Below, piece after piece: positions 9,929 to 19,991 of a stretch of 64,000 nucleotides of DNA (the first letter of the stretch is position 1; every line of letters starts with the position of its first letter). The position numbers were made by a program, and so were the translations under genes. Below the pieces are notes generated by a model. It searched no databases, had not been told where the DNA came from, and worked only from the letters and a program-made list of their open reading frames with translations. This stretch comes from an uncultured Prevotella sp. Lineage in GTDB: Bacteria > Bacteroidota > Bacteroidia > Bacteroidales > Bacteroidaceae. Location of the stretch: the NCBI GenBank assembly GCA_946402275.1, contig CAMIVY010000010.1:1-64000 (forward strand), given 5' to 3'.

Positions 9929-11359
9929 TTATTTTATGTTATCTACAAAGCGGAACAAGCGATTCCAGCGGATACCAGAGAATCCACTGCGGTCAGGGTC
10001 ACTTGACCACCAGATGAAGATAGGCTTTCCTACAATATGATCTTCAGGAACAAAGCCCCAATAGCGTGAGTCCAGCGAGTTGTGACGATTATCACCCTGC
10101 ATCCAGTAATAGTCCATCTTGAAAGTGTACTTTGTGGCAACCTGGTCGTTGATATATATCTTGCCGTCCTTCACCTCCAGCTTGTTGCCTTCATAGGTGC
10201 GGATGGGACGTTCATAGATGGGCAGGTTCTTCAGCGTCAGGTCGATGCTCTGGCCCTTGGCAGGAATCCAGATGGGACCGTAGTTGTCGCGCGTCCAGTG
10301 CATATTACCGTTCAGCGGATAGATGTCTGTTTCTGTGGCATCGGTGTTCAGCGTGATGCTTTCCACGATGTCCGTCCGCTTCTTGAGTTCCCTCACTGCG
10401 GCATTGGTCAGTGGCATGTATCCCTGTGTGTTGAGGCTCATCAGGTCTTCCATTGTGATGCCCAGTTCCTTCATCAGGTCATCGTTCAGACGGTCTTTCA
10501 GCTTGACATGATAAGTATATTGCACATTGTCGGGCTCCTTGTTGGCTTTACCGTCCAAGTAGATGATGTGGTCTTTGATTTGTAATGTCTGACCAGGCAG
10601 TCCCACACAACGTTTTACGTAGTTCTCCCTGCGGTCGGTAGGACGCGTGTCTATCAACCCGTATTCTTGGGGATTCTGTTCTATCGCCTGTCGGCCTGCC
10701 TGATAGAGGGTGTTGAAGTACAGGGGCAACTGTTCCTGTGTCAGCGAGTCAGGATTGGGACGCTGTGGGTAGATCTGATACCCCATCTGGTAGCACATCT
10801 GATAGAAATCGTAGGCCTGGTATTGCGGAGCGGAACAGATAGTGTCGCCTGCAGGATAGTTGAACACCACGATATCGTTGAGCTGAATCTGCCCCAAGCC
10901 CTTCACACGACGATAGTCCCAATGGGGCCATTCGAAATATGATTTGCACTCAAACAAGGGCATGGTATGCTGGGTCAGGGGCATTGTCAGGGGAGTCTCA
11001 GGAATACGAGGTCCATAGCTTACCTTCGACACGAAGAGATAGTCACCCGTCAACAGCGATTTCTCCAGTGAGGATGATGGGATAACGTAGTTCTGGAAGA
11101 AAAACAGGTTGATGAAATAGACGGCGACTAGTGCGAACACCAATGCGTCAACCCACGACATCACCCACTTCACAGGACCTTCTGCATCCTTCCACCATTG
11201 CCACTTGATTTTCTTCGTGATATAGATGTCGTAGATGAAAGGAATCACTAAGAGTCCCCACCATGACTCTACCCAGTAAAGGAACAACAGGTATAGCACC
11301 AACACGCAGATGAACTTAGCCCACTGCACCTTCATATTCAGCTTTTTCTTTTTTTCCAT
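9929..11359 (-). CDS. lepB: Signal peptidase I
   Basis: VIPSSSLEKSLLTGDYLFVSKVSYG, YVKRCVGLPGQTL, GDNRHNSLDSRYWGFVP. Confidence 0.95.
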   Translation of the reverse strand: MEKKKKLNMKVQWAKFICVLVLYLLFLYWVESWWGLLVIPFIYDIYITKKIKWQWWKDAEGPVKWVMSWVDALVFALVAVYFINLFFFQNYVIPSSSLEKSLLTGDYLFVSKVSYGPRIPETPLTMPLTQHTMPLFECKSYFEWPHWDYRRVKGLGQIQLNDIVVFNYPAGDTICSAPQYQAYDFYQMCYQMGYQIYPQRPNPDSLTQEQLPLYFNTLYQAGRQAIEQNPQEYGLIDTRPTDRRENYVKRCVGLPGQTLQIKDHIIYLDGKANKEPDNVQYTYHVKLKDRLNDDLMKELGITMEDLMSLNTQGYMPLTNAAVRELKKRTDIVESITLNTDATETDIYPLNGNMHWTRDNYGPIWIPAKGQSIDLTLKNLPIYERPIRTYEGNKLEVKDGKIYINDQVATKYTFKMDYYWMQGDNRHNSLDSRYWGFVPEDHIVGKPIFIWWSSDPDRSGFSGIRWNRLFRFVDNIK

Positions 11360-11380
11360 ATTTTCTAATTTCTATTATTT

Positions 11381-11413
11381 CTAGATGGTCTAGACTTGTC
11401 TAGATAATCTAGA
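11381..11413. repeat. Four CTAGA motifs spaced 9-10 bp between lepB and dapB
   Basis: TTTCTAGATGGTCTAGACTTGTCTAGATAATCTAGAATTT. Confidence 0.8.
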
Positions 11414-12125
11414 ATTTAAACATATCGCTGATGGTCAGCAACCCTTGATGCTCCTTCGTATATTCAGCAGCCAGCACGGCACCGAGGGCAAAGCCTTGAC
11501 GCGAGTGGGCATCGTGGGTAATGGTGATGATGTCAGCCTCAGAGTCGTAGCGGACAGTATGGATGCCAGCAACCTCTCCACGTCGGATATGGTCTATGCG
11601 CAACAGCTTGGGGTCGGTAGTGTCTTCTGCCCACGCCTCCTTACGGTCGATATTCTCCAGAATACCCTCAGCCAGTGTGATAGCAGTCCCTGAAGGATGG
11701 TCGAGCTTATGTACGTGGTGCGTCTCTTCCATCTCGACGTCGTATTGTGGGAACTGGTTCATGATCTTGGCCAGGTATTTGTTGACAGCCGAGAAAATGG
11801 CCACGCCGATGGAAAAGTTGGAAGCCCAGAACAGTGTTTGTCCTTCTTCTGAGCACATACGCTTCACATCGTCGCCGTGCTCCTTCATCCATCCTGTACT
11901 GCCACTAACCACTTTTACATGATGCTTGAAGGCACGCAGATAATTGCCATAAGCAGCCTGTGGAGCCGTAAACTCTATCGCTACATCAGCACTCTTGAAG
12001 GCCTCGCTGTCGAAGTCTTCCTGATTGTCGATATCGATAATACTCACAATCTCATGACCACGGCTGAGGGCTATCTGTTCTATCATTTTACCCATCTTGC
12101 CGTAGCCGATTAAAGCTATTTTCAT
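11409..12125 (-). CDS. dapB: 4-hydroxy-tetrahydrodipicolinate reductase
   Basis: MKIALIGYGKMGKMIEQIA; SGSTGW; EETHHVHKLDHPSGTA. Start placed at internal Met because the longer ORF runs into microrepeat DNA. Confidence 0.95.
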   Translation of the reverse strand: MKIALIGYGKMGKMIEQIALSRGHEIVSIIDIDNQEDFDSEAFKSADVAIEFTAPQAAYGNYLRAFKHHVKVVSGSTGWMKEHGDDVKRMCSEEGQTLFWASNFSIGVAIFSAVNKYLAKIMNQFPQYDVEMEETHHVHKLDHPSGTAITLAEGILENIDRKEAWAEDTTDPKLLRIDHIRRGEVAGIHTVRYDSEADIITITHDAHSRQGFALGAVLAAEYTKEHQGLLTISDMFKF

Positions 12126-12222
12126 ATTTGTACACGTATTAATATGGTGCAAAGGTACGAAATAAAGTGAAAAGTGAGAAGTGAAAAGTGAAAATTTAAA
12201 TATTATTCGTATCTTTGCAGAC

Positions 12223-13467
12223 ATGTTAATCAATGAACAGACACGGGATTTTATTCGTTTTCATGCTGATGACGATGTAAGAAAACTCGCATTACAGGGT
12301 TCTAAACATCAGGATGTTGACCTGCTATTGGCTTTGCAGCAGATAGCCGGGCGACAGACTGCCCGTAGGAAGTTGCCCACCTGGGGAGCAACCGATGGCT
12401 TGTTCTATCCACCCCATCTGAATATGGAACAATGCTCTTCGGAACAAACGGCGCGTTACAAGGCCAGTCTGCTGAAAGGTGGACAACGCTATGTTGACCT
12501 CACAGGCGGTTTTGGCGTTGACTTCTTCTGGATGTCGCAAGGCTTCTGGGAGCGTGTCTATGTGGAAAGAGACGAGGCGCTCTGTACCATTGCCGAGCAT
12601 AACTTCAAGGTGTTGGGGCTTGATTGTTCCGTTCGTTGCTGTGATACAGCAACATACTTGGCGGAGATGGAGCATGCCGATGTGGTCTTTCTCGACCCAG
12701 CTCGCCGTGATGAACATGGGGCCCGTACCTTCGGCATAGCAGATTGCACTCCCAATCTGTTGGAGCTGTTGCCCCTTCTTCGTATCAAGGCTGACACCAT
12801 CGTGGTGAAGTTGTCGCCTATGCTCGATTGGCGCAAGGCCGTCGAAGACATCCAGTCCCCATCGTCCATTATCCCGCATCCATCCCCTATCGTTAGCGAA
12901 GTGCATGTTGTCAGCGTTGACAATGAGTGCAAAGAACTCTTGCTCATCGTGAAGAACCAGCAACGGGAAAATTTGCGCTTGGTTTGTGTGAACAATGATA
13001 ACGTGTTCGAAATAGTCCGACCCGCTCGGACTGCCAGTCCGAAGCCTACGGACTACAAGTCCGCTCCTTACGGACTAAAAATGCCCCCCAGTGGTGCTGA
13101 TGACAACCATTACCTCTACGAACCGAATGCTTCCGTCATGAAAGCCGGATGCTTCGATGCCTTGTCAGCCAACTATCCCGTCACGCAGATAGCTCCCAAT
13201 TCCCATCTTTTCCTGAGTACCGATGAAATTAGCGGTTTCCCAGGTCGTGCCTTCCAGATACTCTCCGTATCGTCCATGAACAAGAAAGAATTGAAGCCCG
13301 TACTTGCCACCATCAGTCAGGCAAATATTGCCGTTCGCAACTTCCCGTTGACGGCTCAGCAGTTGCGTCAGAAATTGAAGCTGAAAGACGGCGGAGACAT
13401 CTATCTTTTTGCCACAACCACCGCTGAAGGTGCCCATAGGCTGTTTATTTGCCGTAAAATAGGTTAA
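12223..13467 (+). CDS. Class I SAM-dependent methyltransferase with THUMP-like region
   Basis: YVDLTGGFGVDFFWMSQGF; DVVFLDPARRD; start after TATCTTTGCAGACATG. Confidence 0.85.
   Translation: MLINEQTRDFIRFHADDDVRKLALQGSKHQDVDLLLALQQIAGRQTARRKLPTWGATDGLFYPPHLNMEQCSSEQTARYKASLLKGGQRYVDLTGGFGVDFFWMSQGFWERVYVERDEALCTIAEHNFKVLGLDCSVRCCDTATYLAEMEHADVVFLDPARRDEHGARTFGIADCTPNLLELLPLLRIKADTIVVKLSPMLDWRKAVEDIQSPSSIIPHPSPIVSEVHVVSVDNECKELLLIVKNQQRENLRLVCVNNDNVFEIVRPARTASPKPTDYKSAPYGLKMPPSGADDNHYLYEPNASVMKAGCFDALSANYPVTQIAPNSHLFLSTDEISGFPGRAFQILSVSSMNKKELKPVLATISQANIAVRNFPLTAQQLRQKLKLKDGGDIYLFATTTAEGAHRLFICRKIG
13014..13076. repeat. Tandem short palindromes inside a CDS (CGGACT-N3-AGTCCG twice plus partial copies)
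   Basis: CGGACTGCCAGTCCG and CGGACTACAAGTCCG; encodes SPKPTDYKSAPYG. Confidence 0.85.
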
Positions 13468-13531
13468 ATTTTTGGGTGTTTTATATTTTTTCCTTATCTT
13501 TGCTCAGAATTTTTTGTACGGAGAAGAAAAG

Positions 13532-14686
13532 ATGCCTGCTATAGAGATAAGGAAAGTCACTAACAAGAAGGAGCTTGACACCTTCATCCAGTTCCACTAC
13601 GATTTGTACCGTGGAAACCAGTATGATGCCCCCAATTTATATGCTGACGAGAAACATACCTTAAGCAAAAACAAGAATGCAGCCTTCGAATTCTGTGAGG
13701 CAGAATATTTCCTGGCTTACAAGGAAGGCAAAGTGGTTGGGCGTATTGCAGGCATTATCAATCATCGTGCTAATGACCGTTGGGAGCGCCAAAGTGTGCG
13801 CTTCGGGTGGTTGGACTTCATCGACGATATCGAGGTCAGCCGTGCCCTGTTCAATGCCGTTGAGGAGTGGGGACGCTCCAAAGGAATGACCGAGATGGTA
13901 GGTCCTTTGGGCTTTACCGATATGGATCCAGAGGGCATGCTGATAGAAGGTTTCGATGAATTGGGCACGATGGCCACCATCTATAACTATCCCTATTACC
14001 CCCAGCATATCGAGCAGTTGGGTGGTTTCATCAAGGACAACGACTATGTGGAATACAAACTCATCGTACCCAAAGAAGGTATGCCTGAGAAATTCCGTAA
14101 GGTAGCTGAGATGGTGATGAAGCGCTATAATCTACACCCCGTCCATCCCAAGCGTAGCGAGGTGTTTGGCAAGAAACAATACGGCCGCAAGGTGCTTGAT
14201 GTGGTCAACAAGTCGTTCGACCATCTGTATGGATATTCGCAGATGACGGAGCGTCAGATTGACGAGTATCTAAGGATGTATTTCCCCATGCTTGATATGG
14301 ATATGCTCTGCATCATCGAAGACTGGAACACCCCCGACCACAAGGTCGTCGGTGTGGGTATTTCGATTACCAATATGACGCGCGCTCTGCAGAAGTGCAA
14401 GAACGGACGCTTGTGGCCTTTCGGTTGGTGGCATTGCCTTCAGGCTTTGAAGTTCCACAAGGCTGAATGTCTCGACCTGATGCTGGTAGGCTTCCTGCCT
14501 GAATACCAGCAGAAAGGCGCCAACGCCCTGTTGTTCTACGACCTCATTCCCCGTTACCAGAAGTACGGCTTCAAGTGGGGCGAGACCAATGTCGAGATGG
14601 AAACCAACGAGAAAGTACAGTCGCAATGGCAGTATCTGGAGCATGTACAACACAAGCGTCGCCGTTGTTTTAAGAAAAGCATATGA
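13532..14686 (+). CDS. GNAT-like acetyltransferase family protein
   Basis: [29 protein letters not shown]...[24 protein letters not shown]. Confidence 0.7.
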   Translation: MPAIEIRKVTNKKELDTFIQFHYDLYRGNQYDAPNLYADEKHTLSKNKNAAFEFCEAEYFLAYKEGKVVGRIAGIINHRANDRWERQSVRFGWLDFIDDIEVSRALFNAVEEWGRSKGMTEMVGPLGFTDMDPEGMLIEGFDELGTMATIYNYPYYPQHIEQLGGFIKDNDYVEYKLIVPKEGMPEKFRKVAEMVMKRYNLHPVHPKRSEVFGKKQYGRKVLDVVNKSFDHLYGYSQMTERQIDEYLRMYFPMLDMDMLCIIEDWNTPDHKVVGVGISITNMTRALQKCKNGRLWPFGWWHCLQALKFHKAECLDLMLVGFLPEYQQKGANALLFYDLIPRYQKYGFKWGETNVEMETNEKVQSQWQYLEHVQHKRRRCFKKSI

Positions 14687-16647
14687 GTGAAGAAAACAAT
14701 ATAATTCCACAGGAAACCGTCACGTATGACGACGACAACATCCGCACCCTAACCGGTCTGGAGCACATCCGCTTGCGTCCAGGTATGTACATCGGGCGAT
14801 TGGGTGACGGCTCGTCGTCGGAAGATGGTATCTACGTGTTGCTGAAGGAAGTGTTCGACAACAGTATCGACGAGTTTAAGATGAAGGCAGGCGACCGCAT
14901 TGAGGTCAATGTGGACGACAACCTGCGCATCTCCGTGCGCGACTACGGACGCGGCATACCGCAGGGCAAGCTCATCGAGTCGGTGAGCATCCTCAATACC
15001 AGTGGTAAGTTTGATTCGAAGGCTTTCAAGAAGTCTATCGGACTGAATGGTGTGGGTGTGAAGGCCGTCAATGCCCTGAGCAAGCACTTCGAGGTAGCCA
15101 GTTTCCGCGAGGGCAAGGTGCGCAAGGCCGTCTTCGAGTGCGGCAAGTTGGTCAGCGATGTCACGGAACCAACGCAGGACGAGAACGGCACCTACATCTA
15201 CTTCGAGCCCGATGAGTCTCTGTTCAAGAACTACCGTTTCCATGATGAGATTGTGGAGAACATGCTTCGCAACTATACCTATCTGAATATCGGACTGACC
15301 ATCATGTATAACGGCAGGCGCATCCTCTCGCGCCACGGTCTGCAGGACTTGCTGAAAGACCGCATGACCAACGATGCCCTCTATCCTATCATCCACCTGC
15401 AGGGCGACGACATCGAGATTGCCTTTACTCATGCCAATCAGTATGGCGAGGAGTATTACTCGTTTGTCAACGGTCAGCATACCACGCAGGGAGGTACTCA
15501 CCAGAGCGCCTTCAAGGAGCACATCGCCCGTACCATCAAGGAATTCTTCGGTAAGTACGAGTATGGCGACATCCGCACCGGTATCGTGGCAGCCATTGCC
15601 ATCAACGTGGAAGAACCCGTTTTCGAGAGTCAGACAAAGATAAAACTTGGCTCTACCGTAATGGCTCCCGATGGCGAGAGCATCAATAAATACGTGGGCG
15701 ACTTCATCAAACAGCAGGTGGACAACTATCTGCATATCCATCAGGATGTGGCTGAGGTCATCGAGGGTAAGATCAAGGAGAGCGAGCGCGAGCGCAAGGC
15801 GATGGCCGGTGTCACCAAACTGGCACGCGAGAGAGCCAAGAAAGCCAATCTGCACAACCGTAAGTTGCGCGACTGCCGTATCCATTTCTCCGATGTCAAG
15901 AACGAGCGCAAGGAGGAGTCGTGCATCTTCATCACCGAGGGCGATTCGGCTAGCGGAAGTATCACCAAGAGCCGTGATGTCAACACACAGGCTGTCTTCT
16001 CACTGCGTGGAAAACCTCTAAACAGCTTCGGACTTACCAAGAAGGTAGTCTATGAGAACGAGGAGTTCAACCTATTGCAGGCAGCCCTTGACATTGAGGA
16101 AGGTCTTGATACCCTTAGATATAATAAGGTGATAGTAGCTACCGATGCCGATGTCGATGGCATGCACATCCGCTTGCTCATCATCACCTTCTTCCTGCAG
16201 TTCTTCCCAGAACTCATCAAGAAAGGTCACGTCTATGTGTTGCAGACACCCCTCTTCCGTGTTCGTAACAAGCGCACGAAGATTAAGAATAAGCAGGTAC
16301 TTGCCGACGAGGATGCCAAGAAGGGCAATAGCCAATCGCCAAAAGCCAAAAGCGACTTCATCACGCGTTACTGCTATAGCGAGGAGGAGCGCATGCAGGC
16401 TATCCAGGAGTTAGGGCCCGACCCGGAAATCACGCGATTCAAGGGTCTTGGTGAGATTTCTCCCGACGAATTTGCCGGTTTCATCGGTCCTGACATCCGA
16501 CTGGAACAGGTCACCCTGCATAAGAATGACCAGGTGCAGAAACTGCTGGAATACTACATGGGCAAGAACACTATGGAGCGTCAGAACTTCATCATCGACA
16601 ACCTCGTCATCGAGGAAGACAAGCCTGAAGACTACGACTATGAGTAA
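14683..16647 (+). CDS. DNA topoisomerase IV / gyrase subunit B
   Basis: [53 protein letters not shown]. Assignment to ParE versus GyrB not certain. Confidence 0.93.
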   Translation: MSEENNIIPQETVTYDDDNIRTLTGLEHIRLRPGMYIGRLGDGSSSEDGIYVLLKEVFDNSIDEFKMKAGDRIEVNVDDNLRISVRDYGRGIPQGKLIESVSILNTSGKFDSKAFKKSIGLNGVGVKAVNALSKHFEVASFREGKVRKAVFECGKLVSDVTEPTQDENGTYIYFEPDESLFKNYRFHDEIVENMLRNYTYLNIGLTIMYNGRRILSRHGLQDLLKDRMTNDALYPIIHLQGDDIEIAFTHANQYGEEYYSFVNGQHTTQGGTHQSAFKEHIARTIKEFFGKYEYGDIRTGIVAAIAINVEEPVFESQTKIKLGSTVMAPDGESINKYVGDFIKQQVDNYLHIHQDVAEVIEGKIKESERERKAMAGVTKLARERAKKANLHNRKLRDCRIHFSDVKNERKEESCIFITEGDSASGSITKSRDVNTQAVFSLRGKPLNSFGLTKKVVYENEEFNLLQAALDIEEGLDTLRYNKVIVATDADVDGMHIRLLIITFFLQFFPELIKKGHVYVLQTPLFRVRNKRTKIKNKQVLADEDAKKGNSQSPKAKSDFITRYCYSEEERMQAIQELGPDPEITRFKGLGEISPDEFAGFIGPDIRLEQVTLHKNDQVQKLLEYYMGKNTMERQNFIIDNLVIEEDKPEDYDYE

Positions 16648-16672
16648 TTATAATGCATAATTCATAATTCAT

Positions 16673-18250
16673 ATGAATAAGAAGATACTGCTTACATTTC
16701 TCATTACTCATTTCTCATTTCTCATCTGCTCTGCTCAGATGCGCATCAATATGGGAGCCGACTCGCCTCTGCGTAAGTTGCAGATTGCCGAGATGGCCGT
16801 CAACAACCTGTATGTTGATAGTGTTGATGAACAGAAGTTGGTGGAAGATGGCATACGGGGCATGATAGAGAAGCTTGACCCGCACAGCAGTTACCTCACC
16901 GCCAAGGAGGTAAAGGCCGCCAACGAGCCCCTTCAAGGCAATTTTGAAGGCATCGGCGTACAGTTCAACATGGTGGAAGACACCCTGCTCGTCATCCAGA
17001 CCATCAGCGGCGGACCTTCCGAGAAGGTGGGTATCATTGCTGGCGACCGTATCGTCAGCGTCAACGACACCGCCATTGCAGGTGTGAAGATGGCCCGCGA
17101 GGAGATTATGCGCCGCCTGCGCGGTCCGAAAGGCACGAAAGTCAACCTGGGCATAGTTCGTCGCGACATCGCCGACACCCTGTCTTTCGTTGTCACCCGC
17201 GACAAGATTCCCTTGAAGACCATCGATGCCACCTATATGATCCGTCCACAGGTGGGCTATATCCGCATTGGCAGCTTCGGGGCTACTACGCACGACGAGT
17301 TCTGTGAGAGCCTGAAACAGTTGAAGAAGGAGGGCATGAAATCGCTCGTGCTCGACCTCCAGGAGAATGGTGGTGGCTATCTGCATGCCGCCGTGAAGGT
17401 GGCAGACGAGTTCCTTGCCGCCGGCGACCTTATTGTTTATACCCAGGGTAGGCGCACCCAGCGTGCCGAATACAATGCTGCGGGAGGCGGACTCTTCACC
17501 GAGGGTAGGGTAGTGGTACTCGTCGATAGCTATACCGCTTCGGCTGCCGAGATAGTGTCGGGTGCTATCCAAGACCACGACCGCGGCATCGTGGTGGGTC
17601 GTCGTACCTTCGGAAAGGGTCTTGTCCAGCGGCCCATCGACCTGCCTGACGGTTCCATGATCCGCCTTACTGTAGCTCATTACTATACCCCCTCTGGGCG
17701 TTGCATCCAGAAACCTTACGAGAAAGGCAACCAGAAAGACTATGCCGAGGACATGCTACATCGCCTGAAGAGTGGCGAACTGATGTCTGCCGACAGTGTC
17801 CATTTTGCCGACTCGTTGAAATACTACACCCTCAAGAAGCACCGTGTCGTTTATGGCGGTGGCGGTATCATGCCCGACGAGTTTGTGCCCCTCGACACCC
17901 TGAAATACACCAAGTACCACCGCCAACTGGCTGCCAAGTCCGTCCTAATTACGCAGAACCTGCGCTATGTCGATGAGCATCGCCATCAGTTGCAGCAGCG
18001 GTATAAAGACTTCAACGATTTCCGCCAGCATTTTGAAGTGCCCCAGTCACTCATCGACCGTATCAAGGCTGAAGGCGAGAAGCAGAACGTCAAGCCCGCC
18101 GACGATGCTGAGCTGCAGACCACACTGCCCTACCTGCGCACTCAACTGAAGGCTCTCATAGCCCGTGACCTGTGGACCATGAACGAATACTACACCATCA
18201 TGAACACACTTAGCGACACCGTGCAGAGGGCTTTGAAACTGCTGGAATAA
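16673..18250 (+). CDS. S41 family C-terminal processing peptidase with PDZ domain
   Basis: FEGIGVQFNMVEDTLLVI PDZ; LVLDLQENGGGYLHAAV; SYTASAAEIVSGAIQDHDRGIVVGRRTFGKGLVQ. Confidence 0.95.
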   Translation: MNKKILLTFLITHFSFLICSAQMRINMGADSPLRKLQIAEMAVNNLYVDSVDEQKLVEDGIRGMIEKLDPHSSYLTAKEVKAANEPLQGNFEGIGVQFNMVEDTLLVIQTISGGPSEKVGIIAGDRIVSVNDTAIAGVKMAREEIMRRLRGPKGTKVNLGIVRRDIADTLSFVVTRDKIPLKTIDATYMIRPQVGYIRIGSFGATTHDEFCESLKQLKKEGMKSLVLDLQENGGGYLHAAVKVADEFLAAGDLIVYTQGRRTQRAEYNAAGGGLFTEGRVVVLVDSYTASAAEIVSGAIQDHDRGIVVGRRTFGKGLVQRPIDLPDGSMIRLTVAHYYTPSGRCIQKPYEKGNQKDYAEDMLHRLKSGELMSADSVHFADSLKYYTLKKHRVVYGGGGIMPDEFVPLDTLKYTKYHRQLAAKSVLITQNLRYVDEHRHQLQQRYKDFNDFRQHFEVPQSLIDRIKAEGEKQNVKPADDAELQTTLPYLRTQLKALIARDLWTMNEYYTIMNTLSDTVQRALKLLE

Positions 18251-18278
18251 GACAAACAACTACTAACGATATATTACC

Positions 18279-19826
18279 ATGATACGAAAATTAACGGTAA
18301 GTATGGCTTTGGTCATACTCTTTCTTACAACGGGATGCACACCAAAGTCACCCCATTATGTCATCGGCGTGTCCCAGTGTTCGGCAGATATCTGGCGCGA
18401 GAAGCAGAATGCCGAGCTACGCATGGGTGCCTACCTTCAGGACGGTGTGGAACTTCGCTTTGCCGCTGCCTACGATAGCGATGAGCGCCAGATCCAGCAA
18501 ATCGACTCGCTGGTGGCCAGTGGCATCAACCTGCTGATAGTAGCCCCCAACCAGGTGGCAACCATTTCTCCCGCCATTGACCGTGCCTTCGACCAGGGCA
18601 TCCCCGTCATCGTGTTCGAGCGTAAGACCAATTCGCGGAAATACACCGCCTTTATGAGTGCCGACAACTACGAGATGGGTCAAGTGATGGGTCGTTACAT
18701 CGTCTCCCGCCTGAAGGGTCACGGGCATGTCCTGGAGATCAAGGGACTGGCAGGCTCTTCTCCCGCCATTGAGCGACACAACGGTTTTGTCGATGCGCTG
18801 AAGAATGCACCTGGTATTCAGGTGGTGGGCAGCGTGCAAGGCGACTGGACCAAGCCGCGCGCCCACCTAGCCGTCCGCCAGTGGCTCGCCGCCCATCCCG
18901 ACACCCCCGTCGATCTGGTGTTCGGCATGAACGACCGAAGTGCTACTGGAGCACGTACCGCCTTCCTCGAAACCAACCGTGCCCTCCCCCTGTTCTGCGG
19001 CATCGACGGACTCCCCGGTGAGCATGGCGGCATCCGTCAGGTTCGTGACTCCATCCTCGACGCCTCCTATATCTATCCCACCCATGGTGATAAAGTGCTC
19101 CAGTTGGCCATTGACATCCTCGAAGGCAAGCCTTATCAGAAGGAGACCCACCTGCAGGCAGCCCTCGTTACCCGCGATAATGCCAGTTCCCTGCTCATGC
19201 AGAGCGAGGAAATCATCCGCCAGACCGCCTACCTCGACCGTCTGCACCTGAAAGCCGACAGCTACCTTCACAAGCTCGACAGCCAACGCACCATCACCAC
19301 CCTCGCCGTCATCGTCATCGCCCTGCTCATCATCAGCCTCGTGCTGTTCTATATCTATCATATCAACAAGATCAGCATGCAGAAAGAACGCGTTGCCAAC
19401 ACCCTGTGGAACATGAGCACCGACGATATCCCCATGCCCTCTGACACTGCCCAAGCCACTGATGACGACTCTGCCATCCGAACCGACGACGACACCCCCG
19501 AATCCGTACAGGGCTCTTTTTTCATCACCCGCTTCAAGGAAGTGGTAGAGTCGCAACTGGAAAACAGCGAGCTCAGCGTGGAAGACCTTGCTGCCGACAT
19601 GAACCTGAGCCGTGTACAGCTCTACCGCAAGGTGAAGTCTGTCACAGGCTCCACACCCGTCGAACTGCTTCGCACTGCCCGCCTTAATCGCGCCTATAGG
19701 TTGCTGATGACTACCGACAAGAGCGTCAGCGAGATAGCCTATCAGGTTGGCTTCACCGCTCCCTCTTATTTCACCAAGTGCTTCAAGGAGTCCTACGGCA
19801 TGTTGCCCGGCGATGTGAGGAGGTAA
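18279..19826 (+). CDS. Membrane regulator 1: periplasmic LacI-type sugar-binding domain, TM helix, AraC HTH; no kinase or receiver domain
   Basis: YVIGVSQCSADIWREKQNAELRM; CGIDGLPGEHGGIRQV; TM LAVIVIALLIISLVLFYIYHI; AraC HTH NLSRVQLYRKVKSVTGSTPVELLRTARLNRAYRLL. Confidence 0.9.
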   Translation: MIRKLTVSMALVILFLTTGCTPKSPHYVIGVSQCSADIWREKQNAELRMGAYLQDGVELRFAAAYDSDERQIQQIDSLVASGINLLIVAPNQVATISPAIDRAFDQGIPVIVFERKTNSRKYTAFMSADNYEMGQVMGRYIVSRLKGHGHVLEIKGLAGSSPAIERHNGFVDALKNAPGIQVVGSVQGDWTKPRAHLAVRQWLAAHPDTPVDLVFGMNDRSATGARTAFLETNRALPLFCGIDGLPGEHGGIRQVRDSILDASYIYPTHGDKVLQLAIDILEGKPYQKETHLQAALVTRDNASSLLMQSEEIIRQTAYLDRLHLKADSYLHKLDSQRTITTLAVIVIALLIISLVLFYIYHINKISMQKERVANTLWNMSTDDIPMPSDTAQATDDDSAIRTDDDTPESVQGSFFITRFKEVVESQLENSELSVEDLAADMNLSRVQLYRKVKSVTGSTPVELLRTARLNRAYRLLMTTDKSVSEIAYQVGFTAPSYFTKCFKESYGMLPGDVRR

Positions 19827-19866
19827 AGGGTTTTCTCCGTTAAAATAGCAAAAATCGTTCAATGCG

Positions 19867-19895
19867 TATCAAATTTGTTGCATTGAACGATTTTT
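19867..19895 (+). promoter_or_regulatory. Candidate operator upstream of susC-1
   Basis: TATCAAATTTGTTGCATTGAACGATTTTT; GTT starts 69 nt before TTTGC of the -7 region; right arm of an inverted repeat 19850-19895. Confidence 0.6.
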
Positions 19896-19991
19896 TTCAT
19901 CCCGTGCAACATCTCTTGCATCCGTTGCTTATAATTAAGAATAACTTTGCAGCGGAAAATTTTAATTTTACTAACCAATTTAACAAAGCAA

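Noticed and set aside
12127-12233. N-terminal extension of dapB (MINMSAKIRIIFKFSLFTSHFSLYFVPL)
   Set aside because: It is encoded by GTGAAAAGTGAA microrepeat DNA and the divergent promoter; DapB homology starts at MKIALIGYGKMG.
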